The position numbers were made by a program, and so were the translations under genes. Shown piece after piece: positions 18,283 to 27,330 of a DNA stretch of 64,000 nucleotides; within the stretch, counting starts at the first letter, position 1, and each line of letters opens with the position of its first letter. The stretch lies in the NCBI RefSeq assembly GCF_902499175.1, contig NZ_CABVQC010000004.1, positions 166,841 to 230,840 of the forward strand. Reading direction: 5' to 3'. Under the pieces are notes generated by a model. That model saw only the letters and a program-made list of their open reading frames with translations. It made no database searches and had not been told where the DNA came from. The DNA comes from Burkholderia aenigmatica. Lineage in GTDB: Bacteria; Pseudomonadota; Gammaproteobacteria; Burkholderiales; Burkholderiaceae.

Positions 18283-19743
18283 TCAGTGAGCAATCATCAC
18301 ATGCCGAACACAGCTATAGTCTTCGAGCGCGTAGGCCGAGAGATCTTTCCCGTAACCGGAAACCTTCATACCGCCATGCGGCATTTCCGACACCAGATTG
18401 AAATGCGTATTCACCCACGTACAGCCATACTGGAGATCGGCACTCACTCGCATGGCGCGAGCAACATTCGTGGTCCATACGGAACTGGCAAGGCCGTAGT
18501 CCGAATCATTTGCCCAAGCGACCACCTCGTCTTCTTCATCGAAACGTGTCACTGACACGACGGGGCCAAAGACCTCTTTCTGAACGATCTCGTCGGCCTG
18601 CAGGGCGCCTGCAAGAACAGTGGGGCTGTAGAAGTACCCCGGGAGATCGAGTCTCCTACCGCCAGCCGTTACCTCGATGTGTCCTGTTGCCACGGCGCGA
18701 TCGACAAACGATTCGACGCGGTCACGCTGGGCATCCGAGATCAGTGCCCCCATCTTTGTGTCAGGTGCTGCCGGCATACCAACGGAGATACCGCTGGCAG
18801 CGGCAGAGATTCGGGCGACCACCTCATCGTAGATCGAGCCCTGTACGTACAGCCTGCAAGGGGCCGTGCAGTCCTGGCCGGCATTGTAGAAGGCGAAATC
18901 GCCGATGCATGCGGCCAGCCGATCGACGTCGGCATCTCCGAAGGCGATAACCGGCGCTTTCCCACCGAGCTCCAGGTGCGTTTTCGTTATCCGCGCGGAC
19001 GCCATGCCCAGAATTTTGCTTCCAGTGCCGACGTCCCCGGTGAGCGAAACCATCCGGACGAGTGGATGCTGTACCAGCGCCGCGCCGACCGAGTGACCAC
19101 GGCCATTGACGATATTGACGACGCCAGGCGGCAAGATCTCCGCAATCAGGGACGCAAGCGCCAACGTGGTGAGCGGCGTCATTTCCGACGGTTTGAGGAC
19201 AACGGTGTTCCCGGCCGCGATCGCGGGTGCGATCTTCCAGATGGCCATCATCAACGGATAGTTCCACGGAGCGATGCTTGCAACGACGCCCAGCGGTTCA
19301 CGCCGGATCATGCTGGTGTGGGAATCGAGATATTCGCCGCTCACGGGCGCCTGTTGCGTTCGACACGCACCCGCGAAGAATCGGAGCACGTCTGCGCATG
19401 CGGGAATTTCGTCGCCGATCACGGATTGCAACGGCTTGCCGCAGTTCAACGATTCCAGCTGCGAGAGATACCCCGACGCGTGCTCGATGCGGTCCGCCAG
19501 GCGAAGCAGCAAGTCCGCCCTTTCTTTCGGAGTGGTCTTTCGCCAGGTCGCGAAAGCGCATTGCGCGGCGCTGACCGCAGTGTCGACCTGATCTCCGGTG
19601 GCCTCGCCGAACGTACCCATCACCGCGCCTGTCGCGGGCGCGTGAAGGACCAGGGAATCGCCTTTCCCGGGCACCGTCTCGTTGTTGATGAACTGTGCCC
19701 CGTTGTCGAGCAGCGCGGCGATCTTGTCATACACTTCACTCAT
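18283..19743 (-). CDS. Gamma-aminobutyraldehyde dehydrogenase-like (PatD family)
   Basis: A 486-residue NAD(P)-dependent aldehyde dehydrogenase. The catalytic set is present: Asn161 (PWNYPLMM), Glu258 (LELGGKAP) and Cys292 in [12 protein letters not shown]. The signatures [11 protein letters not shown] and the C-terminal [20 protein letters not shown] are shared with E. coli PatD, which oxidises 4-aminobutanal to 4-aminobutyrate. It is the last gene of a minus-strand operon that also holds a threonine-aldolase-like enzyme and a basic amino-acid ABC transporter. The likely substrate is an omega-amino aldehyde released by an upstream step; the exact aldehyde is inference. A fragment of a related gene lies at 14312. 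Confidence 0.88.
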   Translation of the reverse strand: MSEVYDKIAALLDNGAQFINNETVPGKGDSLVLHAPATGAVMGTFGEATGDQVDTAVSAAQCAFATWRKTTPKERADLLLRLADRIEHASGYLSQLESLNCGKPLQSVIGDEIPACADVLRFFAGACRTQQAPVSGEYLDSHTSMIRREPLGVVASIAPWNYPLMMAIWKIAPAIAAGNTVVLKPSEMTPLTTLALASLIAEILPPGVVNIVNGRGHSVGAALVQHPLVRMVSLTGDVGTGSKILGMASARITKTHLELGGKAPVIAFGDADVDRLAACIGDFAFYNAGQDCTAPCRLYVQGSIYDEVVARISAAASGISVGMPAAPDTKMGALISDAQRDRVESFVDRAVATGHIEVTAGGRRLDLPGYFYSPTVLAGALQADEIVQKEVFGPVVSVTRFDEEDEVVAWANDSDYGLASSVWTTNVARAMRVSADLQYGCTWVNTHFNLVSEMPHGGMKVSGYGKDLSAYALEDYSCVRHVMIAH

Positions 19744-19812
19744 AGGGTTTCTCCTTTCCGTTTTCGCACCAGTGAGCGTTGAGAGCGATCCGGACGGATC
19801 GCTTTCCTGCGT

Positions 19813-20877
19813 TCAATTGAGTTCCTTCGCGATGATCTCTGCAACTGCATCGACTTCCGCTCGCGTTGACGACCACGACGTGACGAAGCGCACGGGAAGC
19901 TCGTTGTCGCGCAGTTGCACCGACTTCGGAAGGCTGCTCGGATACCAGTCGCTGCATCGCACGCCGGCCGCCTTGAGACGGTCGAACAGCTCACGCTCCA
20001 TCACGACGAAAATTTCGTTTGCCTGAACCGGCCACGCGGAACGGATTGCGTCGAATCTCGACAGCGTGGAAGACAGATATCGGGCCGTGTCGTTTGCGCT
20101 TCTCGCCAGGTCGAGCCAGTGATCGTTCGACAGCCATGCCGTGAACTGCGACCCCAGCACACGTCCCTTCGAGATGAGTTGGCCGGCCCGCTTTCGTCGC
20201 AAGTCGAAGTCCTTGGCGAGCGCATGGTTGAAGAATACGACGGCCTCTGCCATGAGCGCACCATTCTTCGATGCCCCCAGACAAAGCACGTCGACACCGG
20301 CCTTCCACGTGATATCGGCCGGTGCACACCCCAACGAGGCAACGGCGTTCGAAAAGCGTGCGCCGTCCATGTGAACGTGGATGCCGTGCTCGTGGGCGGC
20401 ATCCGTGAGCCGCTTCAGCTCGGAGGGTTCATAGACCAGTCCATTCTCCGTTGCCTGCGTGACGCTCAAGGCCGATACGGACACGTTGTGCGGTCGGTCC
20501 GCCGGCAGCTTCTTCAGAAGATCGGAAAAGTCTTTCTCGGTGATCTTTCCACTATCCGTCTCGAGCGGGATCAATCGTGCCCCTCCGGTGAACAACTCCG
20601 GCGCACTCACTTCATCGATCGTCACATGTGCGTGGCTGTGGCACAGGATGGCATCCCACGGATTCGCCAGTGCGGAAAGCGCCAGGCAATTGGCGGCGGT
20701 GCCCGTCGTGACCAAGAACGCCTGTACTTCGCGGTCGAAGGTCTCGGAGAGTGCAAGCTCGGCCTGTTTGGTGAAGTCATCGTTGCCGTACGAGCTGGCG
20801 GTACCCGTACATGCGGATACGAGCGATTCGAGAACCTGCGGCGACACGCCGGACTGATTGTCGCTACCAAAATTCAT
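19813..20877 (-). CDS. Low-specificity threonine aldolase / beta-eliminating lyase family protein
   Basis: A 354-residue fold-type I PLP enzyme. MNFGSDNQSGVSPQVLESL is the usual N-terminus; the aromatic/His stack is in SHAHVTIDE, the cofactor Asp171 in HMDGARFSNA and the Schiff-base Lys204 in CLGASKNGA. Such enzymes split beta-hydroxy-alpha-amino acids into glycine and an aldehyde. ATG 20877 is preferred to ATG 20892 because GGAG lies 9 bases before it and it matches the family start. Stereo- and chain-length preference cannot be read from sequence. Placement between a basic amino-acid transporter and a PatD-like dehydrogenase suggests cleavage of a beta-hydroxylated basic amino acid followed by aldehyde oxidation. 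Confidence 0.9.
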   Translation of the reverse strand: MNFGSDNQSGVSPQVLESLVSACTGTASSYGNDDFTKQAELALSETFDREVQAFLVTTGTAANCLALSALANPWDAILCHSHAHVTIDEVSAPELFTGGARLIPLETDSGKITEKDFSDLLKKLPADRPHNVSVSALSVTQATENGLVYEPSELKRLTDAAHEHGIHVHMDGARFSNAVASLGCAPADITWKAGVDVLCLGASKNGALMAEAVVFFNHALAKDFDLRRKRAGQLISKGRVLGSQFTAWLSNDHWLDLARSANDTARYLSSTLSRFDAIRSAWPVQANEIFVVMERELFDRLKAAGVRCSDWYPSSLPKSVQLRDNELPVRFVTSWSSTRAEVDAVAEIIAKELN

Positions 20878-20897
20878 AGATATTTTCTCCATTCGGT

Positions 20898-21656
20898 TTA
20901 CTTTGCGTAGCTCGACACACCGTTTGACGGAGCGTGGCCACTGGTACCGGAATTGCGATATCGGGTTCGAGCCGTTGAAGTGCCCGGATTGAGCCGTCGC
21001 TCGACTCTGCCCAAGACTCTCCGGAGGATTTCCACCATCACGACATAGGTTGCGCCACACAGCAGGTATATCCGGTAATCGTACGTGTTGCTGAATATCA
21101 CCTTCGACGCGCCGAGCAGATCGTAAATCGCGACTACACTCGCAACCGCACTTCCTTTCAGCATGAGGATCACTTCATTCCCGTACGGCCTGATCGCAGT
21201 GCGCATGCCCAGCGGGAAAATGAACCGGGTCAGCAAGGTTGCATCGTCGAAGCCCATGGCCCTGGCGGCCTCGAGTTGCCCCCTCTGGATCGAGTTCACC
21301 GCGCCCCTGATGATCTCCGCCTGATAGGCGGCGGTGTTCATGGAGAACGCGAGGACGGCACAGAACACCGGGTCGCGAAAGAAGACCCACACGCCGACTT
21401 GCCGCAGCCACGGTTCGAACTGGCCTGATCCGTAGTAGATAAAGAACAGTTGCGCGAGGAGCGGGGTCCCTCGAAAGAAGGCGATATAGATGGCGACCGC
21501 CTTGCGAACCGGAGCACGATTGGTCGCGCGCAGTACGGTCAATGCTCCGGCGAGGCACCCGCCAAGCGCGAGCGAGGCCGCGGTAAGCGCAAGCGTGACG
21601 AGGAGCCCCTGCCAGAGGGCAGGTACGTACGAGATGTAGGAATCGATATCAAACAT
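20898..21656 (-). CDS. Polar amino-acid ABC transporter permease (HisM-like)
   Basis: A 252-residue inner-membrane permease with about five membrane helices and the EAA coupling motif EAARAMGFDDATLLTRFIFP. ATG 21656 follows GGGAG by 8 bases; the gene overlaps the stop of the sister permease (21649) by 8 bases. Together with the genes at 21649, 22371 and 23157 it forms a complete importer of the lysine/arginine/ornithine/histidine type. The C-terminal 25 residues are polar and likely cytoplasmic. Confidence 0.92.
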   Translation of the reverse strand: MFDIDSYISYVPALWQGLLVTLALTAASLALGGCLAGALTVLRATNRAPVRKAVAIYIAFFRGTPLLAQLFFIYYGSGQFEPWLRQVGVWVFFRDPVFCAVLAFSMNTAAYQAEIIRGAVNSIQRGQLEAARAMGFDDATLLTRFIFPLGMRTAIRPYGNEVILMLKGSAVASVVAIYDLLGASKVIFSNTYDYRIYLLCGATYVVMVEILRRVLGRVERRLNPGTSTARTRYRNSGTSGHAPSNGVSSYAK

Positions 21657-22347
21657 GGCGCACACTCCCTCGCGAAAAGTGCCGCTCGAGGGACGAAAAA
21701 AGTATCACCAGGCACCATGCCATTGCAAGATAGAGCAGGCATGCCGAGAAGAAAAACACGATCGGCTGCTTGGTGTTACCTGACGCCAGATAGCTCTGGC
21801 GCATCAGGTCTTCCAGGGCAATGATCGAGACCAATGAGGTGTCCTTCAAGATGTTCAGGCAGTTGTTGCCTAGCGATGGCAGGGCGGTTCGCAGTATTTG
21901 AGGAAGGGAAATCCGGAAAAAGATCGTCACTGGATGCAAGCCGAAGCTTTTCGCCGCCTCAAGCTGTCCTTTCTCAAGCGCGCGAATAGCCGCAAGGAAG
22001 TTTTCGCTCGAGTAGGCTGCCGCAACCAGAGTCAGTGCGAACGCGCCTGCCGCGAAGGGCGGGATCTGAATGCCCGAGAGAATGGGCACACTGTCGCCGG
22101 TCGCGTCCAGCAGCATCTGCGCGCCGTAGTAGATCAGAATCAAGGTAAGCAGTTCGGGCATCCCCCTGAAGACTGTCGTAACGGCTTCGGCGGCCCAACG
22201 ACTCACCAGAAATCTCGATTCCTTTCCGAGTGCGACGACCAAACCCAGGAGGAATCCCGTCGGGGCCGTGACCACGGTCATTTCTATGGTGACGACTGCT
22301 CCCGAAACAAGCTGGGAAAACCAGCCCCAATACTGTTGCAAGTTCAT
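21649..22347 (-). CDS. Polar amino-acid ABC transporter permease (HisQ-like)
   Basis: A 232-residue inner-membrane permease. The first helix follows WGWFSQLVSGAVVTIEMTVV; the EAA motif is EAAKSFGLHPVTIFFRISLPQ. ATG 22347 (MNLQQYWGW) has GAAGG a few bases upstream and is chosen over the TTG at 22374 that would overlap the binding-protein stop. It pairs with the HisM-like permease as the heterodimeric membrane part of the importer. Confidence 0.92.
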   Translation of the reverse strand: MNLQQYWGWFSQLVSGAVVTIEMTVVTAPTGFLLGLVVALGKESRFLVSRWAAEAVTTVFRGMPELLTLILIYYGAQMLLDATGDSVPILSGIQIPPFAAGAFALTLVAAAYSSENFLAAIRALEKGQLEAAKSFGLHPVTIFFRISLPQILRTALPSLGNNCLNILKDTSLVSIIALEDLMRQSYLASGNTKQPIVFFFSACLLYLAMAWCLVILFSSLERHFSRGSVRHV

Positions 22348-22370
22348 GTCGGCCTTCGTGGCATCGAGAG

Positions 22371-23144
22371 TCAATAGATGTCGATCGGGAAATACTTCGC
22401 GTTGATTTTCTTGTAGGTACCATCCTTCACGATTTCCGCGATCGCTTGATTGAAGCGATCTGCGAGGGCCTTGTCACCCTTTCTGATACCGATGCCGGCA
22501 CCTTCGCCAATCACGGCCGGATCGGTCAGTCTGGCGCCCTTGATTTCGCAGCAGCCTTTCGCGTTTTTATCGAGCCAGCCTTGCTCCGCGGTCTGGTCGG
22601 CTACGACGATATCGACTCGTCCTGCGGCCAGGTCGAGAAATGCCTCGTCGGCAGTGTTGTAGAGACGGATCTTCGAGTCCGGATATGCCTTCGGTAACCA
22701 CACCGAATACGGCGTGGCAGCCTGTGCCGCGATCGTTTTGCCCTTCAGATCGGCCGGTCGCTGCCCTTTGATGCCACCGTTTTTCTGCACAAGAAAAGCG
22801 CCAGACGTGCTGTAGTAGCGGTTCGAGAACGCGATCACCTTCTTCCGTTCGGGGGTGATCGACATGGACGCGATAATCGCATCGAACTTATGCGAAAGGA
22901 GTGCCGGAATCATGCCGTCCCAGTCCTGGGCGACGATGGTGCATTTCGCCTTCATTTGATCGCACAAGGCCTTCGCGATATCGACGTCGAAACCCTTGAG
23001 TGAACCGTCGGCGTCTTTGTAATTGAACGGAGGATAGGCGCCTTCGGTTGCGATCCGAATAACGTCGTCGGCCATCGCCGCGCTGGAGGACGCGAGGATC
23101 AGGGCCGCTACGGCCGCACGTTTGAGCAGGTGATTGAAGTTCAT
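22371..23144 (-). CDS. Polar amino-acid ABC transporter periplasmic binding protein
   Basis: A 257-residue family 3 binding protein with signal peptide MNFNHLLKRAAVAALILASS ending at SAAMADDV. Mature-domain hallmarks are IATEGAYPPFNYKDADGSL, GFDVDIAKALCDQMKAKC, DAIIASMSITPERKK, FSNRYY and the C-terminal DGTYKKINAKYFPIDIY, as in LAO/HisJ/ArtJ proteins. The Asp/Ser/Arg residues that usually clamp the alpha-amino acid appear retained. It is the second gene of the operon, 12 bases after the ATPase stop. Confidence 0.94.
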   Translation of the reverse strand: MNFNHLLKRAAVAALILASSSAAMADDVIRIATEGAYPPFNYKDADGSLKGFDVDIAKALCDQMKAKCTIVAQDWDGMIPALLSHKFDAIIASMSITPERKKVIAFSNRYYSTSGAFLVQKNGGIKGQRPADLKGKTIAAQAATPYSVWLPKAYPDSKIRLYNTADEAFLDLAAGRVDIVVADQTAEQGWLDKNAKGCCEIKGARLTDPAVIGEGAGIGIRKGDKALADRFNQAIAEIVKDGTYKKINAKYFPIDIY

Positions 23145-23156
23145 TTTCGTCTCGAC

Positions 23157-23990
23157 TCAAGTGGATTGGGGGCGTACGGCCGGTGCGTCTTGTGCGCTGT
23201 GATACGACGCCAGGAATTCGGCCAGACGCTCGCTGCGAGGATTGACCAACACTTGGTCGGGGTGTCCCTCTTCCTCGATTTTTCCCTGATGGAAGAAGAC
23301 CACCCGATTGGCGACCCTTCGCGCGAAGCTCATTTCATGTGTGACCACGAGCATCGTTCGACCTTCCGCGGCGAGATTCGTCATCACCCGCAGCACTTCG
23401 CCCACGAGTTCGGGATCCAGCGCCGAGGTCGGTTCGTCAAATAGAATCACCTCGGGGTCGGCGGCGAGCGCCCGTGCAATCGCCACGCGCTGCTGCTGCC
23501 CACCAGAAAGTTCATTCGGGTAATGATGCGCACGATCGGCCAGCCCTACTTTTCCGAGGAGTGCAGAGGCTTGTTCTGCTGCCTCGGCCTTCGACACCTT
23601 TCGAATCCTCATCGGCGCTTCCATCACGTTTTGAAGTGCAGTCATGTGGCTCCAGAGATAGAAGCCCTGGAAGACCATGGAGACTTTGCGGCGAAGCGCG
23701 CGGATCTGTTTTTTCTCGTCCGAAGCGCTGGAGCGTCTCGCGGCGCCGGGGTGCGAGATCGATTCACCGCGAACGGAGAGCTCGCCGGCGTCCGGTGACT
23801 CCAGGAGATTGAGGCAGCGGAGGAAGGTGCTTTTCCCCGAACCTGATGATCCGATGATGGCAATGACATCGCCTCGTCTTGCCTCCATGGAAATCCCCTT
23901 CAACACCTCGTTCGAGCCGAACGACTTCCGAATCTCTATTGCGGATAGGATTGCTGATTGATTGTCAGTGTTATCGACCCTCAGTGGCAT
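23157..23990 (-). CDS. Polar amino-acid ABC transporter ATPase (HisP-like)
   Basis: A 277-residue ABC ATPase with Walker A GSSGSGKST, Q-loop in VFQGFYLWSHMTALQN, signature LSGGQQQRVAIARAL, Walker B VILFDEPTSALDPE and the switch His in VTHEMSFA. The long N-terminal extension in the open frame is ignored; ATG 23990 begins MPLRVDNTDN. It is the first gene of a minus-strand operon of six genes and divergent from the M20 amidohydrolase at 24219, with 228 bases of shared upstream DNA. Confidence 0.93.
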   Translation of the reverse strand: MPLRVDNTDNQSAILSAIEIRKSFGSNEVLKGISMEARRGDVIAIIGSSGSGKSTFLRCLNLLESPDAGELSVRGESISHPGAARRSSASDEKKQIRALRRKVSMVFQGFYLWSHMTALQNVMEAPMRIRKVSKAEAAEQASALLGKVGLADRAHHYPNELSGGQQQRVAIARALAADPEVILFDEPTSALDPELVGEVLRVMTNLAAEGRTMLVVTHEMSFARRVANRVVFFHQGKIEEEGHPDQVLVNPRSERLAEFLASYHSAQDAPAVRPQST

Positions 23991-24218
23991 ATTCAGATTT
24001 CCAAAATAAATGAGGTTGCAACGTCCCGTGGGCGTTCGCGATCGAGCCCGGCAACGGCCGAACCACCACGTTGCGAGTGCGGGATGCAATCGCAGGCTGC
24101 ATCAGACGAGGCGTCATCTTGATCGGTGAAATACTTTCTGTCAACATGAGACAAAATGTATGCGACCCTGGGTTTTCCCGGGCAAGCGACCGAATGTTTC
24201 CGTGTGAGGAGGGACAAG
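23991..24218. promoter_or_regulatory. Divergent control region of the amino-acid operon and amidohydrolase
   Basis: The 228-base spacer includes the dyad TGTC-N7-GACA (24139-24153) close to the amidohydrolase start and AT-rich stretches at both ends. A related AGACAAA string recurs before the AlaX-like gene (25533-25540). These may be sites for the YheO/DauR-like regulator at 26656; that link is a guess from position and weak similarity. Confidence 0.35.
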
Positions 24219-25415
24219 ATGCAACTGAGGCGAACCGGGAATCGCGAAGTCTGGGCAGAAATCGGCACCGACATGAAGCGGTGGAGGCGCAATCTGCACA
24301 TGTGGCCGGAGCTTGCCTACGAGGAAACGCGCACCGCTTCGTTGGCCGCGCTGTTGCTGACGGAGTGGGGATTCGATGTGACAACCGGGTTGGCGGAGAC
24401 GGGTGTCCTCGGCACGCTGCGCGTAGGAAGCGGATCGCGGAGCATCTTGCTGCGCGCCGATATGGATGCACTTCCCATCCAGGAACGCTCGTGCATCGAG
24501 CATGCTTCGGAGCGACCGAACATCGCTCATCTATGCGGGCATGACGGGCATACTGCGACGCTTTTGGGCGCAGCCCGCTATCTCGCCGAGCAGCGGAATT
24601 TTTCCGGAACGCTGCACGTACTCTTTCAGCCGGCGGAGGAAGCTACCATTAGTGGCGCTGCGACCTTGTTGAGAAATGGGGCCCTGGACCATCTCGACGT
24701 CGATGCAGTCTATGGTTTGCACACATGGCCGGCTTTGATGGCAGGTAACGTCGCGGTGCACGACGGGACGGCAATGGCCGCCGCCGACTTCTTCGAAGTC
24801 GAAATAGGCGGGAAAGCCGCACACGCGGGCATTCCCGGGTTGGGTTGCGATGCAATCGTCGCCGCATCGCAGGTCGTGTCCGCGTTGCAGACAATCGTGT
24901 CCCGAACCGTCAGTCCGAACGACCTCGCTGTTGTAACGGTCGGAACCATTCAGGGCGGCGAGGCCAGCACACAGGTGGCCGATCGCGTGCGAATGACCGG
25001 AACGGTGCGAGGGGCCGACGACAGCGTGGTTGGGCGTGTCCGAACGTCGATGGGTCGCATCGTTACCCAGGTATGTGCCGCGCTCGGTGCACGGGGAACA
25101 GTCGAGTTCAGGGGCGCGGTGCCTGCCGTGGTCAATGCGTCGCGCTGTGTACAAAACGTCGTCGCCGCGGCCGGACGCGTAGTCGGGCGCGGAGGCGTGC
25201 ACACGAACATTCCGCCGAGTATGGCCGCCGAGGACTTTGCGTTCCTGCTCGGCAAGTGGCCCGGCTGCTTCTTCTGGCTGGGAGGGGGCACGTCTGCCGA
25301 CAGTCCGTCGTTGCACGATCCAACCTTCGACTTCAACGACGAAACGCTTGTGATCGGAGCGCGGATCTTTGCGGAGATTGTCGAGCTGGAACTTCCTGCA
25401 GGTACCCAACTGTAG
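24219..25415 (+). CDS. M20-family amidohydrolase (hippurate/N-acyl-amino-acid hydrolase type)
   Basis: A 398-residue M20D metallopeptidase-like amidohydrolase. Metal-binding features are Cys106 and His108 in LCGHDGHTA, Glu140-141 in QPAEEA and His168 in YGLHTW; a further His is near the C-terminus in SPSLHDP. The family removes acyl groups from N-acyl amino acids or aromatic amides in the cytoplasm. ATG 24219 is preferred since AGGAGGG lies 5 bases upstream, and the longer frame is not conserved. It is divergent from the transporter/aldolase operon and probably produces the free amino acid that the operon degrades; the acyl group and amino acid are unknown. Confidence 0.9.
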   Translation: MQLRRTGNREVWAEIGTDMKRWRRNLHMWPELAYEETRTASLAALLLTEWGFDVTTGLAETGVLGTLRVGSGSRSILLRADMDALPIQERSCIEHASERPNIAHLCGHDGHTATLLGAARYLAEQRNFSGTLHVLFQPAEEATISGAATLLRNGALDHLDVDAVYGLHTWPALMAGNVAVHDGTAMAAADFFEVEIGGKAAHAGIPGLGCDAIVAASQVVSALQTIVSRTVSPNDLAVVTVGTIQGGEASTQVADRVRMTGTVRGADDSVVGRVRTSMGRIVTQVCAALGARGTVEFRGAVPAVVNASRCVQNVVAAAGRVVGRGGVHTNIPPSMAAEDFAFLLGKWPGCFFWLGGGTSADSPSLHDPTFDFNDETLVIGARIFAEIVELELPAGTQL

Positions 25416-25531
25416 CCCTGAATCACCCACATCTCGGATGCATCGAGTGTTCGGCGTGTGCCGGTGTCGACCACGGGTGGGTGGCTACAACAAATCGGTG
25501 TGAGGTAGTGAAATATGCAATGTGTATTTTG

Positions 25532-25546
25532 TAGACAAATAGTCTA
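25532..25546. promoter_or_regulatory. Palindrome TAGAC-AAATA-GTCTA upstream of the AlaX-like gene
   Basis: A perfect 5-base inverted repeat in an AT-rich patch 100 bases before the ATG at 25646. It could be an operator for a local regulator; no binding evidence exists in the sequence alone. Confidence 0.4.
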
Positions 25547-25645
25547 TATTGTCCGGTCGGATTTCAGGCGTCGACTTTTGACGGTGAAGCAGCTCTTATC
25601 GAGCCCTTATTCCACGGATAAACAAGTCAACCTGGTGGTGCCGGC

Positions 25646-26371
25646 ATGATCACGAAAGCGCTATATGCAGCAGACCCTTATCTGACCGAGTGCGAAAGCA
25701 CGGTCGTCGACGTCACGAACGGCATCGTATTGAGCGAAACGGTGTTCTATCCGCTGGGAGGCGGGCAAGCGGGGGATACCGGCAAGTTGGTCATGCAAAC
25801 CGGGGAGGAGGTCCTCATTGCCGACACACGGTTTGTCGACGGCGCCGATCATTCGAAGGGGATCGCACACGTTCCTGCAGAAGGGCAAGAGGGTCTGCTC
25901 TCTCGGCTGAAGGCGGGCGATGTGGTTCATGCCCATATCGACTGGACGAGGCGTTTGCAACACATGCGGCTCCACACGGCAAGCCACCTGGCGGGTGCCA
26001 TCCTGAGCATCGAGACGGATGGTTGCAGCGTGACCCGTGAACGTGCCCGCCTTGATTTCGTGACGGCCGAGCCGATCAGTGCCGATCAACTCCAGGAGGC
26101 ACTTGCGAAGATCGTGGCCGATGAGCGAGACGTCACGTGCGAACTGATCGCGGTGGATGAGCTCGCGCAGCATGCTACGGCTGCGGCTTGGGCCGAACAG
26201 GTTCCGGATGGTCAAGATGTCCTTCGTCTCGTGAATATTGCAGGTGTCGACCTGCAACCTTGCGCGGGTACGCACGTCAGGAACACACGCGAGATCGGTA
26301 GCGTGCGCGTGAAGAAAGTGGAGAAGAAATCATCGCGCACGCGGCGCGTGACTTTGGAACTTGTCGACTGA
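25646..26371 (+). CDS. Alanyl-tRNA editing protein (AlaX-type trans-editing hydrolase)
   Basis: A 241-residue free-standing homologue of the AlaRS/ThrRS editing domain. The zinc/catalytic motifs are both present: His110-x3-His114 (HTASH) and Cys206-x3-His210 (CAGTH). YPLGGGQAGDTG near residue 35 is the conserved N-terminal loop of the larger AlaX class. AlaX proteins hydrolyse mischarged aminoacyl-tRNAs such as Ser-tRNA(Ala). Its presence beside a basic or beta-hydroxy amino-acid breakdown locus may mean that the imported compound or an intermediate is mis-activated by a tRNA synthetase. Alternatively it acts directly as a hydrolase on an amino-acid ester; the first is more usual. Confidence 0.9.
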   Translation: MITKALYAADPYLTECESTVVDVTNGIVLSETVFYPLGGGQAGDTGKLVMQTGEEVLIADTRFVDGADHSKGIAHVPAEGQEGLLSRLKAGDVVHAHIDWTRRLQHMRLHTASHLAGAILSIETDGCSVTRERARLDFVTAEPISADQLQEALAKIVADERDVTCELIAVDELAQHATAAAWAEQVPDGQDVLRLVNIAGVDLQPCAGTHVRNTREIGSVRVKKVEKKSSRTRRVTLELVD

Positions 26372-26655
26372 CGGAGGCGTGTTGCCGACGTTGACCGATG
26401 CCGATGGAAACGACGATGGCAGCAGGTCGTTGAAATGCATGCGTCGCAGTGCGAGCGGATTGGGCGGTGGCGGCGGTGACAAGTCGCGCGGTCCGTGCAG
26501 GAAATCAGATATGCAGCGGCGCAATCGTGACCGATCGTTCCTGATGGTCGCGGGTGCCACGTCGGACGCCTCTTGCATCAACCCGGGTCCCATGCCGTCC
26601 GTCTCGACGCTGGGATAGAATCCAGCCACTGTCGCGAGATTGAGCAAAGCCGAAC

Positions 26656-27330
26656 ATGAATCAAGACTTTGGAACGTACGCTACCGTTGCGCAAGCAATC
26701 GCCAAGCTTTTTCAGCCCTACGCGGAAGTGATCGTCCACGACCTGAGTACAGGCAAGATTGCGCACATTTTCAATAGCTTCTCGAAGCGTCGCGTCGGCG
26801 ATGACTCAATGACCGAGATCGACGACCAGATTTCCCTCGATCAGGACGTTATCGGCCCGTACCGGAAGGTGAACTGGGATCGTCGTGAAGTGCGTTCCAT
26901 CACGGCGGTGTTGCGGGACCCGGCCGGAAAACCGATCGGGTTGCTTTGCATCAATTTCGACGTGTCCGTGTTCGACGGGATGGCGTCTCTTGCGGCGACA
27001 TTCCTGAAATCCAGTGTCATTATCGATGAGCCCGAAATCCTGTTTCTCCGGGATTGGAAAGAGAAAGCCAACAAGGTTCTGGATGATTTTCTTGAGCAGC
27101 GCGGAATATCGGTTTCGGGGCTGAGTCGAGACGAGACAATCGAGATAATTGGTGCCCTCGACGATGCCGGTATCTTCACCGTCCGCAACTCTGCCCCGTA
27201 CGTCTCGGAATTGCTGGGGCTGTCTCGCGCAACGTTGTACAAGTACCTCAAGGTTGCGAAGGATTCTGGATCGAAGCAGCAGGAGATCCGGGGCAGCCGC
27301 GGCAAGGGCGCTCGGGCGCGCAAAAAGTAA
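26656..27330 (+). CDS. YheO/DauR-like PAS and helix-turn-helix regulator
   Basis: A 224-residue regulator with an N-terminal YheO-type PAS domain (FQPYAEVIVHDLSTGKIAHI near residues 17-36, GLLCINFDVSVF near 95-106) and a C-terminal HTH_22 domain (SELLGLSRATLYKYLKVAK, about 189-207). The tail is Lys/Arg-rich. In Pseudomonas aeruginosa, the relative DauR represses D-arginine catabolism, and related proteins often sit beside amino-acid utilisation genes. Here it follows the AlaX-like gene on the same strand and may control the aldolase/transporter operon. Confidence 0.9.
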   Translation: MNQDFGTYATVAQAIAKLFQPYAEVIVHDLSTGKIAHIFNSFSKRRVGDDSMTEIDDQISLDQDVIGPYRKVNWDRREVRSITAVLRDPAGKPIGLLCINFDVSVFDGMASLAATFLKSSVIIDEPEILFLRDWKEKANKVLDDFLEQRGISVSGLSRDETIEIIGALDDAGIFTVRNSAPYVSELLGLSRATLYKYLKVAKDSGSKQQEIRGSRGKGARARKK

